Assembly (NCBI RefSeq): GCF_018143015.1
Contig: NC_054740.1
Location: 54,670,796-54,734,795 of the forward strand
Reading direction: 5' to 3'
DNA from: Lytechinus variegatus
Taxonomy: Eukaryota > Echinodermata > Echinoidea > Temnopleuroida > Toxopneustidae
DNA: 64,000 nucleotides
Positions 44,888-56,800 of this stretch are shown here, in pieces. The translations under genes were made by a program, and so were the position numbers. Every line of letters starts with the position of its first letter. Positions within the stretch are counted from its first letter, which is position 1. The notes below the pieces were generated by a model. The model ran no database searches and had not been told where the DNA came from. It worked only from the letters and a program-made list of their open reading frames with translations.

Positions 44888-47694
44888 GGGCAGTTCCATA
44901 AAATAGTAAACCTTTTGGTCAAAATTACAAAATCCTACAAACAAAACAAATTATGTATCAAATGAAAGCTAAGAAACTGAAATGTATAAATCTGAAAGAA
45001 ATAATTTCAAACAATGTATCGTTTCATTTTGACAAGGTATTGAAATCACCATAGCAACAAAACAGAATTTTACTTATTTTCAAAGGTCAAGTTTGCAACA
45101 AATTTTAAACCTTTTATAAGCTTTGAAATAATTAAAGTTGGATGTTGTCCAAGTTGTTATTATGTCAGGTTTCTAAAAAATAAGTTAGGTTTTTTCTATT
45201 TTTCTTAAATTTCTTAAACCGAATATATTAAAAGCAGGCACTTTCAAATGTACGTCCGACCCCTTTTCACATACACTTTTTTTCTTACAAGCAAAACAAA
45301 AGCAGATAAATTTTCCCAAAGTCAGATGCAAAGCAAGCTTGGTTTGTTTAATATATACACCAGAAGGTAGCTCACCACTAGTCCGGGATTTCAAGATAAG
45401 TGGGGGTCGGACGTACAACTTTTTTGTACGTCCGACCCCCTGTACGTCCGACCCCTTTGAAACTTTTTTTATGAAGTTATCTTTCACTGCTCAGATGTTT
45501 TTTGCAAAAGTTTAATATCATAACATCTTTTACTCATATCAATCTTTCAAAATTGAATACAAATTTCAATTTCAATCTAGTTTAAAATGACCTTTTTTGT
45601 ATTTCTTAACCCAACAAATACTGGGGGCAAAATTCACCTTCCATCTTAAACATTTTGCATGATAGTTCTTTAACACACCCTGATATCGCTGTATAGTTTT
45701 ATTGGTTTTTTCTTTGAAGTCTTGCACAAGTTTTGAGACAAATTTCACAAAGAATACCTCACATTTTTGACAACATGTAGATTTTTAAATGATGATATCA
45801 TCTTCAAGAAATGGTGATTTATTTGTGTATTGTGTGCATATTCAATGGAAACTGCCTTCCTTCATCTCAAATTATCACATACATGTAACCTAATGAATTT
45901 AGTGGTAATTATGACTGAATAACAGCCTGCAGAAAATTAAAAAAGAAAATAAAAAGTAAAAACCTACAAATACATGAGAAATTTAATAAACAAAGAAGTT
46001 CCATATAAAAGTAGAAATTGCCCCTTCCCCTCAATCTCAGGTACAGCAATTGCCCCTCTATGAGAAATAGATCTGCCCATTTGCTGTAATGATACATGGA
46101 TGTCTAGACTATTCTACTTTTGCCTATAGGGGTGTAAGTTAAGAAAATGTGAAGGGTTATTCATTTAATTTTGACTTGTTCTCATTTCTTTATTTCTGCA
46201 TCAACCTTGTTCAAACTTGGTACAAATGATCCTTGGTTGATACCATGTGTGTGTTGATGAGGTCAAAGGTCATCTAGGGGTCAAAAGGTCAAAAGATAGG
46301 AGGCCATTTAGTCATTTTCTGACAGATTTTGTTTAAATCAATTTTTTGTTTGCATCAATATTGTTCAAACTTGAAATACAAAATCAGAGGGTAATACAAT
46401 ATTTTTGTTGATGAAGATGATAATTCCTAAGGTTTTTTAAGGGGTCAATAGGTCACTTTTGCTCATTTTGTTATTCAAGGTCAATTGTTCAAGCTTTCTA
46501 GGGATCAAAAGTTAACTTTTGATACTGGTAGTTTTTTTTTTATGTGTATTGTATTCAAATGTATTCAAACTTGGAACAAATTATCAGTGGGTAGTACCAC
46601 ATATTTGTTAAAGAGGATGGAGAGGTCAAATGTCATCTAGGTGTAAAAATGTCAAATGACATATTTCTGCATTAATTTTGCCCAAACTTGGAAGAAAACG
46701 ATCAGTGGGAAAATTACATGTGTTCTTGAGGATGGAGAGATCAAAGGTCATCTAGGGGTCAAAAGGTCATATTGCATTTTTTTTTTATTGCAACATCAGG
46801 GAAGACTCATGGTTCGTAACCCACCTTGTAAAAACAAAGTTTGTAACAGAACAAGTTTTGTTAATGTTGAAGAAATTCTTTGTCATGTCTTTTGCAAACC
46901 ATTAAAAAAATACATTTTACTTGAAGTTTAACAGTATTCTGCATTGTGTGAATAGTTGAGTTGTTTCATTATTGATGTGATCTAAAAATGTAGATATCAA
47001 AATGGAAACAGTTTAAACCCACTGACTCATTTGTAATAGATATGAGGTGCATTTTGCTTGACTGTACGAAAATCAGTATGGGGGTCGGACGTACACTGTC
47101 TGAATGCATGTCAACTTTAATCAAGCATAACTCTTCACCAGCATTAGATTCATTTGTTAATTCTGTCTTATGTGAAAGACAACTAACCAAACAGTATGTA
47201 TATTAAAAAAAATCCAGTTTAGAATGTCTATGTTTTGTGTAACTGATCTTCAAAGGGGGTCGGACGTACAGTGTGCAAATATTTTGCACAATGTACGTCC
47301 GACCCCTTCAAAGTGTACGTCCGACCCCAAATAGATCAGCCTGTAACTAAAACAAGGCAATGCCTATCAATTTCTTTGCTTCATTTCTTGTAAGATTCAT
47401 CCTTTAGCTATCACCTCATATTAGAATTTTAGTACCTGCAACACAAAAATCACAGAGATTTTGACATGAAATCTAAAAGCATAAAACCTGCTTTCGTCTG
47501 ATGTACGTCCGACCCCTCACATTTTTGCCCATATTTTCTATTCTTCATATTGCAGCCTGGTCCTGTCATGGTGTAATGATAACCTAGGTCACATGTTATG
47601 ATGTACTAAAATAAATAAAACACTGCCATCAAATTAAAGGAGATACAGCTCTTAAATGTGTCCGAATGTACGTCCGACCTTTATGGAATGACCC
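44888..47694. mobile_element. 2.8-kb element with ten GTACGTCCGACCCC motifs
   Basis: Ends GGGCAGTTCCATAAA and (complement) GGGTCATTCCATAAA match at 12 of 15, with TGTA on both sides (44884-44887, 47695-47698). The 14-mer GTACGTCCGACCCC (one copy 12 nt) occurs at 45250, 45426, 45442, 47293, 47315, 47503 and 47668, and its complement at 45403, 47081 and 47256. Two inverted pairs form strong hairpins (45402-45440, 47256-47306). The middle holds a tandem repeat (46130-46780). No transposase seen; family unknown. Confidence 0.65.
46130..46780 (+). repeat. Diverged tandem repeat (TTCAAACTTGG ... AAAGGTCATCTAGGGGTCA)
   Basis: Four to five units of ~110-190 bp contain TTCAAACTTGGWACAAA, a GATGGAGAGGTCAAAGGTCAT part and AGGGGTCAAAAGGTCA. 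Lies in the centre of the 44888-47694 element. The 91-codon frame here is a by-product. Confidence 0.65.
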
Positions 47695-47880
47695 TGTAGC
47701 AAAATAAGTGACTGAAAGCAAATGAAAAGAAATATTTGAAAAAAAAAACGAAAGAAAGATATTACTATCAAATTCTTATTTTATGAAGTGATAATGCATC
47801 ACAAAATATACATGAGAAAATGACATACATGTATGATTCAAGGAATCATGTGTTTAGGGTGTAAACACATTCATAAGTAT

Positions 47881-48327
47881 CAGGGTTCCCAGCTTTTCAA
47901 GAAAACAAAATTCCCTAATTTTTCCCTGATGAAGTTTAAAAATTCCCTGATAATTATTTAAACCCACTCCCAGTTTCGCATGTTTTCTAAGTTGTGGCAG
48001 TGAATTGCATGTATTTTCAAAATAAAACAATAATGCAAAACTAATCAGTACTATTACACAGTCATGTAATTGCCTCCCTTCTCCCCAAAAGCCTTCCACC
48101 ATACCCATAACCCGTCATTTAATGGATGATGCTTTGATATGCAACAAAATACAACAGTCTGATTGACTACCATGAACGCTTTTGACTTTTGGGCCAATCA
48201 AAATTCCCTTGATTTTTCCCTCATTGGAATCATTTTTCCCTGATTTGAGGTATTTTTTAATCAAATTTCTTGATTTGTCCCTGACTGAAATAAAATAATA
48301 ATTTTCCTGGATGGGCTGGGAACCCTG
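47881..48327. mobile_element. hAT-like MITE (CAGGGTTCCCAGC ends), copy B
   Basis: Perfect ends CAGGGTTCCCAGC and GCTGGGAACCCTG, flanked by AGTAT on both sides (47876-47880, 48328-48332). The interior repeats the phrase TTTTTCCCTGAT several times. Non-coding. Confidence 0.75.
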
Positions 48328-48367
48328 AGTATGTTTACAAATACAAAATACAAAGCATTATAAATTC

Positions 48368-48732
48368 TTGTAATAATAATAATCCGCTTTTATATAGCGC
48401 TTAATCCATCGGAACGACGTGTCTAAGCGCTTTACAGATATATTATTACCCCGGTCATCGGATTCAATCAGTCATTCCCGCACACCATGTGTGCACATCC
48501 TCCACTCCCTGGGGAGTATTCCAGTCAGTCGCCTGTGAGGCGCACACAATACTGGACAAGCTACAATGACTTTCACATCCTACCGGGTACCCATTTAGCA
48601 CCTGGGTCGAGAGTGGCAAAGTGTGGATTAACGTCTTGCCAAAGGACGCCAGACCGCGGTGGGATTCGAACACACGACCCTCTGTTTACAAGGCGAGAGT
48701 CAGAACCACTACACCACGGCTCCTCCACATTT
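48368..48732 (-). mobile_element. tRNA-derived SINE, full length
   Basis: The minus strand starts with a tRNA-like head: CCGTGGTGTAGTGGTTCTGA (A-box region) and GTTCGAATCCC (B-box). The body follows (CTTTGCCACTC, AGGTGCTAAATGGGTACC), then the tail AAGCGCTTAG and GCGCTATATAAAAGCGG with a TTATTATTA end. Typical of metazoan tRNA SINEs with a LINE-like tail. Confidence 0.8.
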
Positions 48733-49044
48733 GTATCAAATCAAACAGACTCAGAAATCCAAGAGTATCCTGGAAGACCATGAGGAATAAATTACAATGA
48801 TTACTGGATAGAAATACGAAATTGGTAATGAAAAAAAAAAACTCTGCAGTAAAAAAAAATCTTTGCTCATCAAAGAAATATGACAAGGAAGCATTTGGAT
48901 ACCAGCTGCAAGCAAGGCTTATGACATCATAAGGCAGCATTGAAAGGTGAAAAGAAATAGAGTTTTAGCTTGCACAAAGTTTGATGTCAATGCAAAAAAA
49001 AAAAAAAAACCACCCCAAAACATTCCCCGAATCTGGGATGTGAT

Positions 49045-49135
49045 GGTCTTATTGAAAGAGCAATGACACTTGCATCACAAGGTAAAGAGTTCAAATCTCA
49101 GGAAAGCACAAGAAGTCATTTGGAGTAGATATTGA
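49045..49135 (+). repeat. SINE head (tRNA-like)
   Basis: GATGGTCTTATTGAAAGAGC and AGAGTTCAAATCTCA are diverged A- and B-box blocks with typical spacing. No tRNA fold is maintained. Confidence 0.45.
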
Positions 49136-49384
49136 CAATTTGCCACCACACAAACATCTGATGGATGCCTGGAGAGCATTTCTTGAAAGGTCAAGGGGCA
49201 ATTTCATAAAACGTGTTATAAAACGACAAATTTGCAATTAAATGTAGTGTTATAAGCTTCTGTTTCTGTTCATGGTAACTCCCATAGGAACTCGGCAGGA
49301 CAACATTTTGCTGGTGAACGCCAAGCTGGTATATACCCAATTACCTACATGTAGGAAACATTTTACGTTTAGGTTAATCAGTCA

Positions 49385-49520
49385 TAATGGCTGACCTTAT
49401 AGATGACAGATATTACTCTCGGGCCTTTTTATCAGTGGAGATAATGGCAGAGTGGGGATTCAAACTCACAACCTTGCGAGAGTCCAATGCTCTATCCACT
49501 GGACCAACGATCTGTAGCTT
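49385..49520 (-). repeat. SINE head (tRNA-like), second type
   Basis: The minus strand reads GTTGGTCCAGTGGATAGAGC, then GTTGTGAGTTTGAATCCCC and CTCTGCCATTATCTCCACTG. It matches 1366-1550. Overlapping frames on the plus strand are incidental. Confidence 0.6.
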
Positions 49521-50368
49521 CAGTAATCCTTCAATCGGATTGGCTGATAGTATATTTGCTATAATGTGCATTCAACAAGCCTTTATGAAACACGATCTAG
49601 TGTTTTATTCAACAAAGTCCATGTTATTGGACAGTTCAGACAACTACGTTTTTCAGCCAATCAAATCCAAGGAAAAGTTGTCGGAAGTGTTGATAAAATG
49701 CTCTCCCGGTAGGATCCGGGGTGTTCCAATGTATGATGAAGATCTCTAAAAATGCTGAAAGAATTTCATGCTTCCTATATGCAGCAATTTTCAACTTTTT
49801 CAAGAATTCAAATAAAATTTACAGATTCAGCAGATAATTCAATCACAATTAATTGCATTATTTTTGCATGTATGCCAAACAGGTCAGTTTTTGTAAAGAT
49901 AGGACCCCTAAAATTGTATTTATTTTTTCAATTTCATTTTTATTGTATCCCGCTGGATCCATGCCTGCCCATGACCTTCATGTATTTTGGTCATCAAAAC
50001 TGCCATGAAATCCAGCCTCATCTTTCCCCTACATAAATAGTTAGTGCATGAATAACGTATGTAGTAGGATATTTGTTTGCAAAGGATTGAAAAACATGGA
50101 TGGTCTTAAAATAATTCCCTGATAGAGACCAACCATACATCCATTCACAAACTTGCATTTTTTAAAAATCTGAAATACCCTACACACAGATGAATACATT
50201 TAAACGCTCACACAAATACAAAAAATAAAGTTTTTAAATAATCGACAGCTGACCTGAGAAGGTAAATACACCTAAAACACATAAAATGCAAGAATCTCAA
50301 GAGATATTTCAGCCTATACACCATCTCATATTTCAGAAAAAAAAGGAGTCAGGTTACGAAATACCTTG

Positions 50369-50807
50369 TTAATCACAACTGCAACCACACCCCTTTTTCT
50401 CTTTCTCTAACCGCTGCCTTACCATATCAAGTGACTTTGGTTGCGATACCCAATGAGAGTAGGCCGAGATGATCAGCAGGTTCAACGTCAAAACCACCAG
50501 AAAAGCTCTCTGAGTATTCCCCACCGTCGGAAGCCCAACTGCCTCAACCAGGAACTGGTGACGTTCGGACATGTCAAGCGAAAGGGCGCGATACTGCATA
50601 TACGTTGCGAACACGCCTCCGATGTGGAACAGCTGGTGGCTTTGCCCGATGAAATCAAAGAACCCGGGGGCTAGAATCTCCGGGAAGCGGCTAGCGTAGA
50701 CGAAAGAGGTTGCTACGGCTCCGAGGATGTGTCGGACATGAAAGAGTGCAGCATTGGAATCAGGATTGGGTTCAGTGCAGAAGAGTAATCGGTAAAACAG
50801 AGGAAGA
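50369..50807 (-). CDS. PAQR5: PAQR5-like gene 2, last coding exon
   Basis: The acceptor is TTTCTCACCATGCAG. The exon encodes residues 192-337, with SLPLFYRLLF, LAPGFFDFIGQ, SHQLFH and the last hydrophobic segment, ending in KKGCGCSCD and TAA. The terminal Cys cluster could be a lipidation or metal site; that is speculation. Confidence 0.92.
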
Positions 50808-53800
50808 CTGCATGGTGAGAAACAAATGTTTACAAGGAGACAAATACTTTGAAGGTGCACATTGATACAGATCACCTGAAAGAGTATTAACCCAAGAGGC
50901 TCTGCAAAGTGAAGGGATTTCTCTATTTAGCCCCTGCTTAAATGGTTGATAAATATTTGCATTTGATATGCTTGGCTTTCATGCATGCGTACTTTCATGC
51001 AGTTATGTTAGGGGGCTTGTTAATAACCATTTTTGCAGTGTTTGACATTGTCAAGTTATGTTCAGGTACATGTACTGTATAAACACTCAAAGGACTAAAG
51101 AAATGATACAAGAAAACCTGTAGCTTATAATTCTATATGAAGGCTTGTTTGCAAAAAGTTTCCTACCCAGAACGCATGAGTTTAATTGGATCACTAAAGT
51201 AATACCTCAATGTGAGAAAAGTCTCTTAACTTGAGGCAATTGCCAATTCCTACGTAGCCCTCTGCAAATCTGTTCTTTGTGTTGCTGATAATTCAAATTT
51301 CTTTATTTCCTTAACCTTTAATGTTTGTAACCTCAAGCCAGGTGTACACTCACCATCTGTTGCGATCCAATATTTAAATAAATTGTTTAGCATTTAACAA
51401 GCACATTTAAACCTATAAAATCTAAAGGATCAAAGTTGTAAATAGTGGTATAAAGGCGCTATCACACCTTGGCGTTTTAGACAGCGTATGCCCGACGTAT
51501 GAGGAATTTGGCGAATACGCTGGCGTACGTCGAATACGTTACGGATAAGTTTTGCATACGTTAAGAGTACACTAAAACATGCTGGTATACGTAGTCATAC
51601 GGCGAGGTCGTCGAAAAATTTTGTGCAAGCTCAAAATTTTTCGACGTATGCCGGCGTATGGCTCATACGTCCCGCATACGCGGGCCATAAGTTGTAGGCA
51701 AGTTACGCGATCGTTGATACACGTTGACACACGTTACTCGTAAGTTACTCATAAGTCGATGTACGTCGAGATAATGTCCAGCATACCCTAAAACTTACTT
51801 CTAACCTATGAGTAACGTGCTTTGAACGTATATGTAACTTAACTCCAACGTATATTGACGTATGAAGACGTGCTCCGGACGACCACAAAACTTACTGAAC
51901 GTGTTTATAACTTACAGCTACCGTATAATGGCGTATTGACAACGTTTATAGGAATTGGTATATAAAGGTGGGGTTCACAGGAGTTTTCTTCGGCATGGCG
52001 GTGGTGTTGATACGGTGATGTATCGTGCGGTTATGATTTGAATAGTCGAGCGGCAGCCTTTTTATATGCTACGACACGTGTTCGTCAGCGATACGCTGCC
52101 GCGCGCTATGCGTAAGTTAGGCTATCTAAGGGCATAAGTTGTGTACACCAGCAAAACTCTAAGCATTCGTTGGAATACGTTACTTATAAGTTAACGAAGC
52201 GTTCGATATAAGTTACTAATACGTTATGTATACGTCCAACTCGTTATGAATAAGCTAAGTATACGCCCAGAGTTGAAAAAAAATATCAAAGTTCAGCGTA
52301 TGCCGACATTTTAGAGAAATTTTGATACGTCGGGCATACGCTGTCTAAAACGCCAAGGTGTGACACCACCTTAAGTACTCTTGAAATTCCAATCTATTCG
52401 GCTGCATCAACAGGCTTGCAACAAAGCAGAATTCTGTTTTTAATATTCCTAGGATTGTGCCGAAATTCAAATGAAATAATTTCACTTCTTGGAACTTGCG
52501 ATTTATTAAAAAATCATGTCACTTGTATTGACCATGTCCCTATGCGCCAGGTTAAAAGCACAATATAAGGTCCTGAAGAGTCCATTTTTACATATTAATG
52601 TGCTTGCTAATGAGGGACATGTATGCTAATACACACTATCCCCTCTGCAGCATGAAGTGATATTAGGAAGTTGCAAAAGACAGCTAGCTACATAGGGCGA
52701 AAGTCACAAATTTTGTTCAGGGGACCAAATGACCCCCCCCCCATAAATTGCCAATTTATCTATTGCCAACTCATCCACTCCTCACATTGTCTACCTTTAT
52801 TTAGTCTGTGGCCCGTCCTACATCATCATTTTGTCTAAAAACTATTTTGTCCAACAACAATTTTTTCTAATCACCAGTTTGCTATGACCATTTGGTCTCA
52901 CAACCAGTTGGTCTAATTACCATTTTCTTTTCCTTCATTTTCACTCAATTAACACTTAGTCCAATTAGACCAAATGGTATATGGACCATTAATTGGACCA
53001 ACTGCTTATAAGACGAACTGGTGAGTGGATGCAATGATAAATGGACCATGTGGATAGTGGACGAACAGGGGAGCGTTTCATGAAAGGACTTGTCAGACGT
53101 TTTATCTGACAAGTCCTATTTTATCCGACAGTTACTATAGTAACAGTGCTTTTCAGCCAATTAAAATCAAGGAAAGTTGTCAGATCTGACAACATGTCGG
53201 ACGAAAAGGTTGATGAAACGCTCCCCTGATGGTAGACCAAATGATAGAAGATTAGTCGGTAATGGGACGATTTGGCTTCGGACCAATTGGAAATCCCCCC
53301 CCCCCCCGAGGGTTTATGGTGAAATCTAGTTGTTACCTGCACCATATGTAGGGGATCATAAACGCTGGTAAGCGTCCCGAGTGATACAAGAAGTGGTTGG
53401 AAGAGAAGCGGCTGTAACAGGCGAGGAATGTGCACATCACCGCAGCACACATGGCCACCACAAGATATACCTGATGGAATACGGTGAGGAGAAGCTCCGG
53501 GGGGAAAACGTATGCATAGTAAGCTGTTTAAAAGATAGGGGAGGAGAAAATAAGCATACAATTAATGCAAAACACTGTAATGATCATGTCACATTTGATA
53601 CAGACAAGATTTAAATCAATGATTGACAAATATTTGAAATAAAGGGACATTTAGGATTTGACTTTTATGGAATTCAGATCACATCATATGACATAAATGC
53701 ATAAAGATGGGGATCACATGTTATGTAAGATATAACAATTCTGAAAATTCATGAATTTGTTAGTCTTTTATACACTTTCCTAAAATCTTTAATGTAGGCC

Positions 53801-56800
53801 TATATATCATGCCATAAATATTGAAATTACAAAATCTCCTGCAGCATTGTAAGCATTTAATTAATGTCCAGATAACTGTCTGGGATCACAGAGATGTGTA
53901 TCCTATTACAATCAAAATAACAATAACAAAACTAGAATTTAATTCGTCATGCGGACGAATTAGGTGGTCTGTCATGATTTGTCATTCAGTGTCGGCTAAT
54001 GTATGAAATAAATCATTTAGATATATTGATAATCTTGATCGTAGACATCCTAAGAATTAGTTTTGACCATTGCTAAATGTGATTATTGATGTGGTGATGA
54101 CAATCGTCAGACATACATCTTCAAACAGATACATACAAGATAGATGATTATATATATATATATATATATAGATGGATGGAGTGATGGATGGAGCGATGGA
54201 TGGATCAAGTGATCGATTGAGAGATAAATGATAGGTGGTTATATTAATAAAACATAGATAGACAGACATATAGATAGATAAATAGATAGATAGAGACAAA
54301 TAGATTGATATAGATAGATAGCCAGACAGACATACATATATAAAGATAGATAGAGACAGGCAGATAGATTGATGGATATATAGAACGATAGATAGATATA
54401 CATATCAAAACAGATAGATATGTTATATTAGACAGAGAGAGAGGGATAGATAGACAGATACATATACAAAGTAAGTAAATAGATAGACATATATATGGAT
54501 AAATAGATAGATTTATAACAGATAGCGGATGGATGGATATGATTAGATAGATATAATATACGAAAAAAGTAATTATAATCTGTTTTATTTTGCAATATTT
54601 TAGGTATTAATTATTAGAATTGTTATAACTGATCATGCACAAGAGAGTAAAAAAAAAAAAATTCATGTTCACCCGCGGACTCGAACCCCTGCCCGCATGA
54701 TTGAATGAGATGCAAGTCTGACGCCTAACCGATTGAGCTAGCATATTTCCCATAGACTTTACACGTAAGCAAATTTGAGAATTACAAGTCCAATTTTGCA
54801 AGTGAAATACGGGCATGATCCTGGCATCTGATCAAAAAATGAAGGGCACACTTCCGAAAGCTTAGAATCTAAGCTACAACATACTAAAAGCTTAAAGAAA
54901 ACTGACAAGAAAAAATGGAGATATGGCTCACGAAATAGCGGAATGTCGAATCTAGTTTTGAGAAAAAGTCATGTCCCATAGAGATTACACGCAAAACACA
55001 TGTGATATGAAAAAAGCAATTATAATCTGTTTTATCTTGCTAAATTTTAACTTTTATACCTTTTAATTATCATAAAGGATCATGTAAGAAGTGGCAAAAA
55101 GAAAAAAAAGTGAAAAAAAAATCATGTTGTTCACCCCAGGACTCGAACCCGCGCCCTTTAGAAAGCAGTCAAAGCCACGATATTCCCCATAGAGAATACA
55201 CGTAAGCAATTTTGAGAATTACAAGTCCAATTTTGCAAGTGAAATACGGGCATGATCACGGCATCTGATCAAAAAATGAAGGGCACACTTGCGAAAGCTT
55301 AGAATCTCAGCTACAACATACTAAAAGCTTAAAGAAAACTGACAAGAAAAAATGGAGATATGGCTCACGAAATAGAGGAATGTCGAATCTAGTTTTGAGA
55401 AAAAGTCATGTCCCATAGAGATTACACGCAAAATGAGGAAAAATGACATGCCTCTTTTCATCGCTGTTTTACGCAATGATGCGTTTCTCAAAACGAAAAT
55501 TAATGATTACTGAGGAGAAAGAGTACATTCTAAACTACAACATATCGAAATCTGGGCGAAAAATGATCTATATTCGAGAAGTTACAACCAAATTTGCATA
55601 AATTTGATGACGTCATTTTTGAAAAAATGAAATTTTTAGTTTAGGCGCCATTTTGATGACGTCACGATATAATTTAGGGACAATGGTGACATGAAATCGA
55701 ATCTACAACTCATACTCTATCGATATATGAAAAAAAAATTGGGGGTCAACGGACTATTTAAAGAGCTACAGTGAATTTACAATAGGCATGTTTTTGCCCA
55801 TATATGGCCTATAGTGAGAGCTCGCGCGCACACGTGCTGCAAAGTTTAACGGGTGTTAATTTCGTTATTAATGGTCGTAGAAGGTTGATCAAGGTATCAA
55901 ATTGTTCAGAATTTTATTATCAATGAAATGATGTAAAAAAAACGGTGTTTCTGCGTTGTGTTAAGGCGTTACGCGCGCGCATGCGTGCGCGCGTGCAAAA
56001 TTTTTGAAATGCTTAAAATGACCTAAAACGTACTCTCGTTCGGTCAAAAAGTGATTTTGAGCATTTTTAAATTTTGACGCGCGCGTACGCGCGCGTCGTG
56101 ACCTTCAGGTGACCTTTAATGACATGACCTGATGACTATTGACCTTAAATTGATGTGATATTAATTTGATTGATTTTTGATAATTAATAATGGAGATATG
56201 ATTGATAATGTGATTTTACAAAATGGCGCCTAGATGACGTCATCATGACCTGGTCATGATGACCTTGAAAAGCTTATTTTGACGTGTCCATGACAGATCC
56301 TATGTATGACGAAAAAATCAGCAAAATTGATTCAGCCGATTCGGAGAAAACTTGGCGACAAGAAAATCCGTAAAAATAAAGAAAGAAAGAAAGAAAGAAA
56401 TAAAAAGAAAATTCAGACGAAATTAAGAGGTGATCTGTCAAAGACAGACCACCTAATAATATGTTACATTTATAGTACATGTACATAATACACCATTTCT
56501 AAGGGCTGCATACTATTACATCAACTTTTATAGCATGGCTTCTCGGGTTTGAGAGCATTCAGGGAATTTACGGGATACCAATTTACTACACCTGGGTGGA
56601 GAGTGGCAATGGAGGTAAACACCTTGCCAATGGACGCAAGTGCCGTGGTAGAATTTGAACTCTGAACCCTATGGCTCACAGTCCAGTGACTTATCAACGG
56701 ATCCACAAGACCTTTATAACAACGCATGATAAACACATTAAGAAATAAGAATACATCAAGCCTACCTATGCTGCATCCAAAACTGTAGATGCTTATGGCT

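Larger units (their letters stand above)
53938..56456. mobile_element. 2.5-kb non-autonomous element, possibly Helentron/HINE-like
   Basis: Near the left end AATTAGGTGGTCTGTC follows a short hairpin (AATTCGTC/GACGAATT, 53941-53961). Near the right end AGGTGATCTGTC-AAA-GACAGACCACCT forms a hairpin (56430-56453), giving inverted sub-terminal repeats. The centre has a GATA microsatellite, a tandem duplication and a tRNA-like block. Hairpins at both ends and central microsatellites recall HINE elements, but the family is inference. In intron 2 of PAQR5-like gene 2. Confidence 0.45.

Noticed and set aside
45250-47679. Regularly recurring GC-rich 14-mer that looks CRISPR-like
   Set aside because: Spacing is irregular, copies occur in both orientations, the genome is eukaryotic and no cas-like gene exists. 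It is an internal motif of a transposon.
48655-48725. tRNA gene
   Set aside because: A- and B-boxes are present but the acceptor and anticodon arms do not pair; it is the head of a SINE. The blocks at 1.3, 49.1, 49.4 and 54.7 kb were judged the same way.
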